Assembly (NCBI GenBank): GCA_964236535.1
Contig: CAXSEF010000004.1
Coordinates: 23,533-87,532, forward strand
Direction of reading: 5' to 3'
Origin: CAXSEF01 sp964236535
GTDB lineage: Bacteria > Pseudomonadota > Alphaproteobacteria > Acetobacterales > Acetobacteraceae
Length of the DNA stretch: 64,000 nucleotides
The notes under the pieces were generated by a model, which was given only the letters and a program-made list of their open reading frames with translations, was not told the DNA's origin and did no database searches. Of the stretch, positions 20,044 through 28,247 are shown one piece after another. How positions within the stretch are numbered: the first letter of the stretch is position 1; each line of letters starts with the position of its first letter. The translations under genes were made by a program, and so were the position numbers.

Positions 20044-21324
20044 TCACGCGCCGTTGCCGCGCGCGGGCGTGGCCTGGAGCGCGCGCACGCCGATGTCGCG
20101 GCGCCAGATGCCGTCGGCATAGCCGAGCGCCGCCACCCCGGCATAGGCGGAGTCCCGCGCCTCGCCGAGCGTGGCCCCGGTCGCGCATACGCTCAGCACC
20201 CGGCCGCCCGCGGCGACCAGGGCGCCGTCGCGCACGGCGGTGCCCGAATGGAACAGCTGCACCCCGGGCACCGCCTCGGCGGCCGCCACGTCGATCGCGC
20301 CGCCGACGGCGGGCAAAGCGGGGTAGCCCCGTGCCGCGACCACCACCGCGACGGAGGCCACGTCCGCGAGCTCGACCACGGCCGCCGCCAGGCCGCCGCG
20401 GCACCCCGCCGCCAGCGCCGCCAGCAGGTCGCCGCGCAGCAGCGGCAGCAGGCACTGCGCCTCCGGGTCGCCGAGCCGGACGTTGTATTCGATCAGCACC
20501 GGGCCCGACGCGGTCAGCATCAGCCCGGCGAACAGCACGCCGCGGAACGGGGTGCCGCGACGCGCCATCTCCCCCAGCGCAGGACGGATGAACAGGTCGA
20601 GCGCCGCCGCCTGCCGCGCGCGGTCGAAACCGGTCGGCGGCGAGACGGCGCCCATGCCGCCGGTGTTCGCCCCGGTGTCGCCGTCGCCGATGCGCTTGTG
20701 GTCCTGCGCCGCGCCGAGCAGCACCGCCGCGGTGCCGTCGCACAGCGCGAACAGGCTGACCTCGTCGCCCTGCAGGCACTCCTCGACCAGCACGGCGCCG
20801 GGCCGACCCGCCGGCAGCAGCGCATCGATCGCGGCCTCGGCCTCGGCCAGGTCCTGCGCCACGACCACGCCCTTGCCCCCTGCCAGCCCGTCCGCCTTGA
20901 CCACGATCGGCGCGCCCCGCCTGCGCACGAAATCATGCGCGGCCGCCGGATCGTCGAAGCGTTCGAAGCGGGCGGTGGGAATCCCGGCGGCCTCGGCCAC
21001 GTCCTTGGCGAACGCCTTGCTGCCTTCCAGGCGGGCCGCTGCAGCGAAGGGACCGAAGCAGGCGATGCCGGCCGCGGCCAGGGCATCGGCGAGACCCGCC
21101 ACCAGCGGCGCCTCGGGACCCGGCACGACCAGGTCGATGCCGCGCTCGCGGGCGAATGCCACCAGGCCCGCGATGTCGGTGACGGGGATCGGCACGCACT
21201 GCGCGAGCGTGGCGATGCCGGGGTTGCCAGGTGCCGCGAACAGCTGCGTCAGCAGCGGGCTGCGCGAAAGCGCCCAGGCGAGCGCGTGCTCGCGTCCGCC
21301 CGATCCGACCAGCAACACCCGCAT
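20044..21324 (-). CDS. purD: phosphoribosylamine-glycine ligase
   Basis: A 426-residue ATP-grasp enzyme that joins glycine to 5-phosphoribosylamine to give GAR in purine synthesis. It starts with the family signature MRVLLVGSGGREHALAWAL, has the ATP-grasp segment IVVKADGLAGGKGVVVA, GANTGGMGAVSP, and a metal-binding IEYNVRLGDPEAQ (usually IEYNCRFGDPETQ). ATG 21324 fits exactly. It is divergent from xseA, a gene pair common in alphaproteobacteria. Confidence 0.97.
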   Translation of the reverse strand: MRVLLVGSGGREHALAWALSRSPLLTQLFAAPGNPGIATLAQCVPIPVTDIAGLVAFARERGIDLVVPGPEAPLVAGLADALAAAGIACFGPFAAAARLEGSKAFAKDVAEAAGIPTARFERFDDPAAAHDFVRRRGAPIVVKADGLAGGKGVVVAQDLAEAEAAIDALLPAGRPGAVLVEECLQGDEVSLFALCDGTAAVLLGAAQDHKRIGDGDTGANTGGMGAVSPPTGFDRARQAAALDLFIRPALGEMARRGTPFRGVLFAGLMLTASGPVLIEYNVRLGDPEAQCLLPLLRGDLLAALAAGCRGGLAAAVVELADVASVAVVVAARGYPALPAVGGAIDVAAAEAVPGVQLFHSGTAVRDGALVAAGGRVLSVCATGATLGEARDSAYAGVAALGYADGIWRRDIGVRALQATPARGNGA

Positions 21325-21637
21325 CTGCAACCCCCTGCCCTGCCGGCCTGTCGTAGCAGAACCGGGCGTGGCGACCAGCAGGGCCGGACGGCCGTGCCGC
21401 CGGCAAGCGGCAGGCCACAGCTCCGCCGTCATGCCTGCAAGCGCGGCCCCGCCGGGACAGGGCGCGCCCTGGGCTGGCACCGGACCAGGCACCGCAGCAC
21501 AGCGTGCTTTCCCCGGGCGGGTCCGGAGCTCGGAGCCGGTCTGGACGCGCCCCCGCTTCCCACGCCTTGCTTCCAAGCCCCCGCTTCCACGCACGGTGCG
21601 TTGCCCTCGGCCGTGCTCCGGAGCATAGGCATGCGCC
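21325..21637. other. 313-bp divergent region between purD and xseA
   Basis: It must hold promoters for both genes. No convincing promoter boxes, purine riboswitch or repeat were recognised by eye. Confidence 0.5.
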
Positions 21638-23194
21638 ATGAACGACCTGCCAGGCCCGGCCGAGCCGCCCGCCCCCCGACGCCGCGCCAGGACCGACAGC
21701 GAGGCCGCGGCCGGACCGGGCGCCGCACCCGGCAACGTGCCGGAATACTCCGTGGGCGAGATCTCCGGCGCGGTGAAGCGCACGCTGGAGGGCGCGTTCG
21801 GCCGGGTGCGGGTGCGCGGCGAGATCACCGAGTGCAAGCGCTACGGCTCCGGGCACATCTACCTGTCGCTGAAGGACGAGGACGCCAAGCTCGCCTGCGT
21901 GGTGTGGAAAAGCGCGGTGCCGCGGCTGGGCCTCGATCCGGAGAACGGCGTCGAGGTGATCGCGACCGGGCGGCTGACCACCTATGGCGAGCGCTCGTCC
22001 TACCAGCTGATGATCGAGCGGCTGGAATACGCCGGCGCCGGCGCCCTGCTCGCCCGGGTGGAGATGCTGCGCCAGCGCCTGCAGGCCGAGGGGCTGTTCG
22101 ATGCGGAGCGCCGCCGGGCGCTGCCGCGGCTGCCGCTGCTGGTGGGCGTCGTCACCTCGGCGCAGGGCGCGGTGTGGCACGACATCCAGACCACGGTGGC
22201 GCGCCGCTTCGCCCGGCCGCTGCTGCTGTGGCCGGTGCCGGTGCAGGGCGAGGGGGCGGCGGCACGCATCGCCGCGGCGATCCGCGGCATGGACGCGCTG
22301 CCCACGCGGCTCGGGGAGGGCCGGACCGCACCGGGCCGCGCCGCACCCGAGGCGGGCCCGGTGCGGCCCGACGTGCTGATCGTGGCGCGCGGCGGCGGCA
22401 GCCTCGAGGACCTGATGGCGTTCAACGACGAGGCGGTGCTGCGCGCCGCCGCCGGCTGCCGCATCCCGCTGATCTCTGCGGTCGGGCACGAGACGGACAC
22501 GACGCTGCTGGACTTCGTGGCCGACCGCCGCGCGCCGACGCCCACCGCCGCGGCCGAGATGGCGGTGCCGTCGCGCCTGGAGCTGCTTGCGGAGCTGGGC
22601 CACCTCTCGGCCCGGCTCGACGGTGCGACGGGCCGGCTGGCGCAGGAGCGGCGTGGCCGGCTGGACCGCGCCGCGGCTCGGCTGCCGGACCTGCCGTTGC
22701 TGCTGGGCACGGCACGCCAGCGGCTCGACGACCGGGCGCAGCGCCTGGCGCTGTCGGTGCCGAACCTGCTGGCGCGGCGCCGCGCGGCGCTGGCGCGGGC
22801 CGAGCGCGGGCTGCCCGACCCGCACGCCCTGGTGGCGGCACGGCGCGCCCAGCTGGCGCTGGCGGCGGCGCACCTCCGCTCGGGGCTGCGCCAGGCGGTG
22901 CGGCACCGCGCGGCGGAGGCGGGCGCGGTGCTGCCCCGGCTGTCCGCCACGCCGCTGCTGGCGATGCTGCGGGAACGCCGGGCGCGGCTCCACGGGCTGG
23001 CGGCGCGGCTCGAGGCCGGCTCGTACGCGGCGGTCCTGCAGCGCGGCTTCGCCCTGGTGCTGGCCGCCGACGGGCACGCGGTGCCCCGCGCCGCGGACAT
23101 GCCGCGCCACGGCCGGGTGAGCCTGCGCTTCAGCGACGGCGAGATCGCGGTGCAGACCACGGCCGGCACGCGGCAGGGTCGTCTCGACCTGTGA
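21638..23194 (+). CDS. xseA: exodeoxyribonuclease VII large subunit
   Basis: Large catalytic subunit (518 aa) of exonuclease VII, which degrades single-stranded DNA. The N-terminal OB fold is seen at VPEYSVGEISGAVKRTLEGAFGRVRVRGEI (residues 35-64), followed by the catalytic domain with VARGGGSLEDLMAFNDE and SAVGHETDTTLLDFVADRRAPTPTAAAE, then a long coiled-coil region that docks the small subunit. An unusual 30-residue Pro/Ala/Arg-rich leader precedes the OB fold. XseB is not encoded here. The stop overlaps the GTG start of the next gene (GTGA). Confidence 0.95.
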   Translation: MNDLPGPAEPPAPRRRARTDSEAAAGPGAAPGNVPEYSVGEISGAVKRTLEGAFGRVRVRGEITECKRYGSGHIYLSLKDEDAKLACVVWKSAVPRLGLDPENGVEVIATGRLTTYGERSSYQLMIERLEYAGAGALLARVEMLRQRLQAEGLFDAERRRALPRLPLLVGVVTSAQGAVWHDIQTTVARRFARPLLLWPVPVQGEGAAARIAAAIRGMDALPTRLGEGRTAPGRAAPEAGPVRPDVLIVARGGGSLEDLMAFNDEAVLRAAAGCRIPLISAVGHETDTTLLDFVADRRAPTPTAAAEMAVPSRLELLAELGHLSARLDGATGRLAQERRGRLDRAAARLPDLPLLLGTARQRLDDRAQRLALSVPNLLARRRAALARAERGLPDPHALVAARRAQLALAAAHLRSGLRQAVRHRAAEAGAVLPRLSATPLLAMLRERRARLHGLAARLEAGSYAAVLQRGFALVLAADGHAVPRAADMPRHGRVSLRFSDGEIAVQTTAGTRQGRLDL

Positions 23195-24603
23195 CCGGTG
23201 ATGTGGAGCACGATGCGGACCGGGCCGCATCAAGCGGCCCGGTCCCGGGGCGCCCAAGGCCAGACCGCGACACGGGGCCCGACCCGGTCCCCTCGGGCGC
23301 AGGCCAGGCCGGAGAGGCATCGTCGCCAGGAGTAGGGCCGGCCCTCGGACCGCGCGACCCCGCCGCCGGTGCGGCGCCCGCGGCCAGGCCATACCGCGCG
23401 CCCAGCATCGGCTTCGTGCTGGTGACGCTGACGATCGACGCGCTCGGCTTCGGGCTCGTGGTGCCGGTGGTGCCGGGGCTGGTCGTGCACCTGTCGCACC
23501 TCTCGGCGTCGGCGGCGTCGATCTGGGTGGGCTCGCTGCTGGCGGCGTTCTCCGCCATGCAGTTCCTCTGCTCGCCGCTGCTGGGCGCGCTCAGCGACCG
23601 GTTCGGGCGGCGGCCGGTGCTGCTGCTGTCGGTCTCCGGGACGGGAATCAACTACCTGCTGCTCGCCTGGGCGCCGAGCCTCGGCTGGCTGTTCCTGGGG
23701 CGGCTGATCGCCGGTGCCACCGCGGCCAGCGCCTCGGCCGCCACCGCCTACATCGCCGACGTCACGCCGCCGGAACAGCGGGCGCAGCGCTTCGGCCTGG
23801 TCGGCGCCACCTTCGGCGTGGGGTTCGTGATGGGCCCGGCGCTGGGCGGCCTGCTCGGCTCCCACGGGCTGCGGCTGCCGTTCATCGCGGCGGCCGTGCT
23901 GGCCGGCGCCAACGTGATCTACGGCCTGGTGGCGCTGCCGGAGAGCCTGCCGCCGGAGCGCAGGCGGCCGCTGTCCTGGCGCCGGGCCAACCCGATCGGG
24001 CTGCTGCCCGCCCTGCGGGCGGACCGCGACACCGCCCGGCTGGCGCTGGTCTGGTGCTGCGCCTGGTTCGCGATCGGCTCGCTGCAGAGCACCTTCGTGC
24101 TGGCCAACCAGCTGCGGCTCGGCTGGGGACCGCGCGGCAACGGGCTGGCGCTGGCGGTGATCGGCGTCGGCTCGGCCCTGGTGCAGGGCTTCCTGGTGCG
24201 CCGGGTGGTGCGCCGGCTGGGCGAGCGCCGCACCGCGCTGCTCGGCTACGGGCTGGCGATGGCGGCCTATGCCTGCCTCGCCGCCGCGGTGACACCGGTG
24301 CTGGTGTTCGTCGGCCTGGTGCTGCAGTCGTTCGGCGCAATCAGCGGCCCGGCCGTGCAGTCCATGGTGTCGGCGCAGGTCGGCCCCGATCGGCAGGGCG
24401 AGATGCAGGGCGCGCTGTCGTCGCTGCAGGGGCTGACCGCGATCGTCTCGCCAGTATTCGCCGGCTGGCTGTTCGGGGTGTTCACCGGGCCTGACGCGCC
24501 GCTGTGGTTCCCGGGCGCGCCGTTCCTGGCGGCGGCGGCAGGATATGCCGTGGCATTCGTGCTGGTGCGGGGAGTGACGCGAGGCGCCAGGGCCAGGACC
24601 TGA
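23191..24603 (+). CDS. MFS transporter, TetA-like drug/H+ antiporter family
   Basis: A 470-residue major facilitator with twelve predicted membrane segments. MFS motifs are visible: LGALSDRFGRRPVLL (motif A, between segments 2 and 3) and LGFGLVVPVVPG in the first segment, both typical of the TetA/MdtG-like class. The GTG start overlaps the xseA stop (GTGA), implying coupling, but it leaves a Pro/Gly/Asp-rich leader of about 67 residues before the first membrane segment, much longer than TetA proteins have; the true start may be an internal GTG. Substrate unknown. Confidence 0.88.
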   Translation: MTGDVEHDADRAASSGPVPGRPRPDRDTGPDPVPSGAGQAGEASSPGVGPALGPRDPAAGAAPAARPYRAPSIGFVLVTLTIDALGFGLVVPVVPGLVVHLSHLSASAASIWVGSLLAAFSAMQFLCSPLLGALSDRFGRRPVLLLSVSGTGINYLLLAWAPSLGWLFLGRLIAGATAASASAATAYIADVTPPEQRAQRFGLVGATFGVGFVMGPALGGLLGSHGLRLPFIAAAVLAGANVIYGLVALPESLPPERRRPLSWRRANPIGLLPALRADRDTARLALVWCCAWFAIGSLQSTFVLANQLRLGWGPRGNGLALAVIGVGSALVQGFLVRRVVRRLGERRTALLGYGLAMAAYACLAAAVTPVLVFVGLVLQSFGAISGPAVQSMVSAQVGPDRQGEMQGALSSLQGLTAIVSPVFAGWLFGVFTGPDAPLWFPGAPFLAAAAGYAVAFVLVRGVTRGARART

Positions 24604-24690
24604 AGCAAGACCGGAAACCCGGTCTCCTCAAAGCAACGCCTACTCCCCGAAGGCACACTGCCGGGTATCGCGCCACCGCCCCAACAGAAC

Positions 24691-24748
24691 GGTTTCCAAA
24701 GGCCGCCGGCCTTGAGCGGGTCTGGGCAGAGCTTAGCCTTGCTTGCCA
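24691..24748 (-). repeat. double-hairpin repeat (copy D)
   Basis: Inverse orientation, diverged. CCAAAGGC-CGCC-GGCCTTGAG gives the outer hairpin, then GGGTCTGGGCAGAGCTTAGCC ending in TTGCTTGCC. It lies after the MFS gene 3' end. Confidence 0.7.
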
Positions 24749-24777
24749 CCCTTGCGACACACGCCATCTGCGGTGCC

Positions 24778-25929
24778 ATGGACACGCCCCCCACCCGCGC
24801 CGCCGGTCTTGCCCGCCTCGCCGACTTCGCCCCCGCGATGGGCCAAGCCTACGCATCCGGCCGCAACACCGACCGCGGCCCGGATCGCCAGGGCGCCACC
24901 TCCACGCTCTCGCCCTACCTGCGCCGGCGCCTGGTGACCGAGCGCGAGACCGTCGAGGCGGCGCTCGGCGGGCCGGACAGCGCGACGTTCGTCGCCGAGG
25001 TGTTCTGGCGCAGCTACTTCAAGGGCCACCTGGAGACCCGGCCGGCGCTGTGGGACGACTACCTGCGGCGGGTGGCGCAGGACCGGCAGCGCCTCGCGTC
25101 GGAGTCGGGGCTGCGCCGGGTGTTCGACGACGCGGTCGCCGGCCGCACCGGCATCGACGGCTTCGACGACTGGGCCCGGGAGCTCGTGCGGGAGAACTGG
25201 CTGCACAACCACGCGCGGATGTGGTTCGCCTCGATCTGGATGTTCACGCTGCGGCTGCCCTGGGCGCTCGGGGCGGACTTCTTCATGCGCCACCTGCTCG
25301 ACGGCGATCCTGCAAGCAACACCCTGTCCTGGCGCTGGGTGGCCGGGCTGCACACGCGCGGCAAATGCTACGCGGCGCGTGCGGAAAACATCCGCCGCTA
25401 CACCGACGGCCGCTTCGACCCGCACGGGCTGGACGAGAGCCCGGAACCGCTCGAGGAGGACGCGCTGCCAGGGGCGGTCGCGCTGCCACGCCCCGACGCG
25501 CCGCCCGCCGGAGAAGTGGCACTGCTGCTGCACCTCGACGACCTGCACCCCGAGAGCCTGGATCTGGGCGCGGCGCGGGTGGTACGGCTGGGCGGGCTGG
25601 TCGCCCACGCCGACGGCGCGGTGGACGCGGTGCGGGCCTGGGACCGCGCCGCCATGGCCGACGCCCTGGCCCGCGCGTCGGCGCACTTCGGCTGCGCGGC
25701 CGGACCGGCCGAGCCGGGCGGGAACGCCGAGCCGGGCTGGAACGAAGGGCGGCCAGTGGTCGCCGCCTGGGCGCCGGTCGGTCCGTCCGCAGCCGCGCTG
25801 CCGCCCTGCCTGCGGCTGCGGCGCGGCTGGGACAGCGCGACCTGGCCGAAGGCGGGCCGCGGCTTCTTCCAGGTCAAGGCGGCGATCCCGCGCATCCTCG
25901 AGGCGGAGGAGCTGGGCGCGGGTCGCTAG
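24778..25929 (+). CDS. photolyase/cryptochrome-type FAD-binding domain protein with N-terminal FAD domain
   Basis: A 383-residue protein whose first 230 residues match the FAD-binding helical domain of DNA photolyases and cryptochromes: GRNTDRGPDRQGATSTLSPYL, FWRSYFKGHLETRP, NWLHNHARMWFASIW, DGDPASNTLSWRWVAGLHT. The usual N-terminal antenna domain is absent. Instead, residues 240-383 form an alpha/beta-looking segment (VALLLHLDDLHPESLDL, VVAAWAPVGPSAAAL, and a final WDSATWPKAGRGFFQVK) placed after the FAD domain. This could be a permuted antenna-like domain. Repair activity is uncertain. ATG 24778 is chosen; the frame is open 22 codons upstream, inside a repeat. It stands alone. Confidence 0.82.
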   Translation: MDTPPTRAAGLARLADFAPAMGQAYASGRNTDRGPDRQGATSTLSPYLRRRLVTERETVEAALGGPDSATFVAEVFWRSYFKGHLETRPALWDDYLRRVAQDRQRLASESGLRRVFDDAVAGRTGIDGFDDWARELVRENWLHNHARMWFASIWMFTLRLPWALGADFFMRHLLDGDPASNTLSWRWVAGLHTRGKCYAARAENIRRYTDGRFDPHGLDESPEPLEEDALPGAVALPRPDAPPAGEVALLLHLDDLHPESLDLGAARVVRLGGLVAHADGAVDAVRAWDRAAMADALARASAHFGCAAGPAEPGGNAEPGWNEGRPVVAAWAPVGPSAAALPPCLRLRRGWDSATWPKAGRGFFQVKAAIPRILEAEELGAGR

Positions 25930-25990
25930 GCAAGCAGGGCCAGAGGGCGCTGCCCCTGGACTCTGCCAGGGGCAGAGGCTCTGGATCTTG
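25929..25990 (+). repeat. double-hairpin repeat (copy E)
   Basis: Starts at the last base of the photolyase-like gene (stop TAG then GCAAGCAGGGCC). Hairpins CCAGAGGGC-GCT-GCCCCTGG (one bulge) and a weaker CCAGGGGC-AGA-GGCTCTGG. Confidence 0.75.
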
Positions 25991-26126
25991 GCGATTCGCG
26001 CTTTTCTCGCCTGTCGGCTTCAAGCGACGCCGTAACAGGATTCTGACCGCCCGGCTCCATCGCACGACCAGGCCTGCCCACGACAGGCCCGAACTTCCGT
26101 ATCCTGCGATGTTTCAGGTGATCGAT

Positions 26127-26180
26127 TGCCAAAGGGCCCCGCCCTTTGGCGGGTCTGGGCAGAGCCCGGCCGTGCTTGGC
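26127..26180 (-). repeat. double-hairpin repeat (copy F)
   Basis: Inverse orientation; CCAAAGGGC-CCC-GCCCTTTGG is a perfect 9-bp stem, followed by GGGTCTGGGCAGAGCCCGGCC. It lies just after the 3' end of the lpxL-like gene, so together with copy E it fills the space between two convergent genes. Confidence 0.8.
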
Positions 26181-26187
26181 CTGCAGG

Positions 26188-27171
26188 TCAAGGATCGGAG
26201 CCACCAGCCCGCGGCCGCGCCGCAGGGTCGCCCACCGCCGCCTGGACCCCCACTTGGCCCCCCGCCGCAACCACCCCCGCCGGGCTCTTCGGCCAGCGCC
26301 GATGCAGCCACAGCCAGCTCTCCGGCCGCTCCCTGACCCAGCGCTCGATCACGTCGTTGATCGACTGGGTAAGCGCCAGCACGTCGGCCTGCCGCACGCC
26401 GGAGCTCGGCAGCGGCAGCGGCGGCTCGACCACCACGCGGAACCGCGCCGGACCAAGGCGCTGCACGTGGCCCGGGATGACCCTGCAGCCGAAGCGCAGC
26501 GCGAGCGTCGCCGGCGCCGGCGCCGTCATCGCCTCGCGCCCGAAGAAGCGCGCCTCGATGCCGTCGTTCATCTTCTGGTCCATCAGCATGCCGAGGTGCC
26601 CGCCGCGCGCCAGATGGCGCACCGCCGCGCGGGCCCCCGCCGCGCCCTTGGGGAACATCGGCACGTCGCAGCCGATCGCGCGGCGGCGCATGCCGATGAT
26701 CGCCGCGTCCACCGCGCGATTGGCGCTGGCACGGTAGAGGCTCGCGAACGGCAGGCCGTACCTGGCCACCATGGCTGGCAGCACCTCCCAGTTGCCGATA
26801 TGGCCGGAGACGAACAGCACCGGCCCGCCGGCCTCCCGGGCCTCGCGCAGGATCTCGGCGCCGCTCACCTCCCAGCCTGGGCCGTCAGCCGTTTCGCCGA
26901 GCGCATCCAGATGCGCCAGCTCGCCCGTGGTGCGGCCCAGGCTGTCCCACACGCCGCGGATCACCCGACGCCGTGCCCTCGCGTCGAGCTCCGGCAGGGC
27001 GGCGCGCAGGTTGGCGTCGGCGACCCGCGAGACCGGCAGCAGCGGACCCGCCAGCCGGGCGATCCCGCCCGCGAGGTTCGACGCCCCCACCGGGCCCAGC
27101 GCCCGCAACACGCCGAACGCGGCGCGCAGCAGCGCGGCCTCGGCACGGTGCCGGACCGCGAGCACGCTCAC
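26188..27171 (-). CDS. lipid A biosynthesis acyltransferase (LpxL/HtrB-like)
   Basis: A 327-residue inner-membrane acyltransferase that adds a secondary acyl chain to Kdo-lipid A. The HxxxxE catalytic motif is His124-Glu129 (SGHIGNWEVL), followed by LGMLMDQKMNDGIEARFFGREA, typical of the family. The GTG start overlaps the lpxK stop (GTGA), giving the fourth gene of a lipid A/Kdo operon. The C-terminal 25 residues are Gly/Ala/Pro-rich and variable. Which acyl position is modified cannot be decided here. Confidence 0.92.
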   Translation of the reverse strand: MSVLAVRHRAEAALLRAAFGVLRALGPVGASNLAGGIARLAGPLLPVSRVADANLRAALPELDARARRRVIRGVWDSLGRTTGELAHLDALGETADGPGWEVSGAEILREAREAGGPVLFVSGHIGNWEVLPAMVARYGLPFASLYRASANRAVDAAIIGMRRRAIGCDVPMFPKGAAGARAAVRHLARGGHLGMLMDQKMNDGIEARFFGREAMTAPAPATLALRFGCRVIPGHVQRLGPARFRVVVEPPLPLPSSGVRQADVLALTQSINDVIERWVRERPESWLWLHRRWPKSPAGVVAAGGQVGVQAAVGDPAARPRAGGSDP

Positions 27172-28247
27172 CGCCGGATTCCTCGGCGCAGCACCTCGTC
27201 CAGCAGGACCTCGATCGCGTCGTCGTCCCAGGCGAGCGCCACGCCGAGCACCTCCACCCGCGCCCGGATGCCGGGCGGCAACCGCATCGCGTCCTTGGGC
27301 GTGGTGATCGGCGCCGCGTCCAGCCGGGCCGCCTCGGCGAGCACGCGGCGCAGCTCGCGCGGCCGGAACCGGTGATGGTCGGGGAAGTCGATGGTGCCGG
27401 CCAGCATCGCGCCGGCCTCGACCAGCGTCGCATGGAACTTCGACGGCCGGGCGATGCCGGCGAAAGCCAGCACCCGGCGCCCGTCCAGCCGCGGCGCCGG
27501 ATCCTCCCCCTGCCCCGAAATCGGACCCGGCACCAGCCGCGCCCCGAGCACCGGCAGCAGCGGCAGCAGCGCGGCGCGGGCGCCGGTGCGATCCTCGCCG
27601 ATCAGCACCGCCGCCCGGCAGCGTCGCGCCGCCGCCGCCACCGGCTCGCGCAGCGGCCCCGCCGGCAGCACCCGGCCATTGCCGAAACCCGTCGCGCCAT
27701 CGACGACCAGCAGCGCGCAATCCTGGCGCAGGGTCGGGTTCTGCAGCCCGTCGTCCATCACCAGGCAGGCGGCGCCGCCGGCGATCGCCGCCCGGGCGCC
27801 GGCGGCGCGATCCGCCGAGACCCAGGTGGGTGCAGCCTCGGCGAGCAGCAGCGCCTCGTCGCCGGCCAGCGCCGCCGACATGCCCGCACGCACGCGCACC
27901 ACGCCGCGCGCGCTGCCGCCATGGCCGCGGGTCAGCGCATGCACCGCCACGTCGCGCGCCGCCAGACGGCGCAGCAGGTCGAGCGCCAGCGTGGTCTTGC
28001 CGGCACCGCCCACGCCCGCGTTGCCGCAGCAGATCACCGGCACCGGCGCCTGCCAGCCCGGCCGGCGCAGCCGCCAGGCGGTGGCGGCCGCGACCACCGA
28101 CGCCACCGGTGCGAGCAGGCGGGGCAGCGCGCCGTCCTCTCGCCAGAACGCGGGCGCGCGCGCGGCAAACACCGGCCAGGTCGCGGGCCTGCCGGAGCCC
28201 GTCCGGCAGCCGGCATCCGGCACGTCGCCGCGCCGCGCCGCGCTCAT
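27168..28247 (-). CDS. lpxK: tetraacyldisaccharide 4'-kinase
   Basis: A 359-residue inner-membrane P-loop kinase that phosphorylates the 4' position of the lipid A precursor. An N-terminal membrane-associated helix (LAPVASVVAAATAW) precedes the Walker A CGNAGVGGAGKTTLAL (about residues 75-90). Other family marks are ALTRGHGG, DDGLQNPTLRQDCALLVVDG, and the LAFAGIARPSKF and DHHRF segments. ATG 28247 overlaps the waaA stop (ATGA), and its own stop overlaps the next start, so expression is tightly coupled. Confidence 0.95.
   Translation of the reverse strand: MSAARRGDVPDAGCRTGSGRPATWPVFAARAPAFWREDGALPRLLAPVASVVAAATAWRLRRPGWQAPVPVICCGNAGVGGAGKTTLALDLLRRLAARDVAVHALTRGHGGSARGVVRVRAGMSAALAGDEALLLAEAAPTWVSADRAAGARAAIAGGAACLVMDDGLQNPTLRQDCALLVVDGATGFGNGRVLPAGPLREPVAAAARRCRAAVLIGEDRTGARAALLPLLPVLGARLVPGPISGQGEDPAPRLDGRRVLAFAGIARPSKFHATLVEAGAMLAGTIDFPDHHRFRPRELRRVLAEAARLDAAPITTPKDAMRLPPGIRARVEVLGVALAWDDDAIEVLLDEVLRRGIRR

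Noticed and set aside
20248..23190. Very long N-terminal extension of the MFS transporter frame through purD and xseA
   Set aside because: The frame is open only because stops are rare in this composition; the transporter starts at the GTG overlapping the xseA stop or later.
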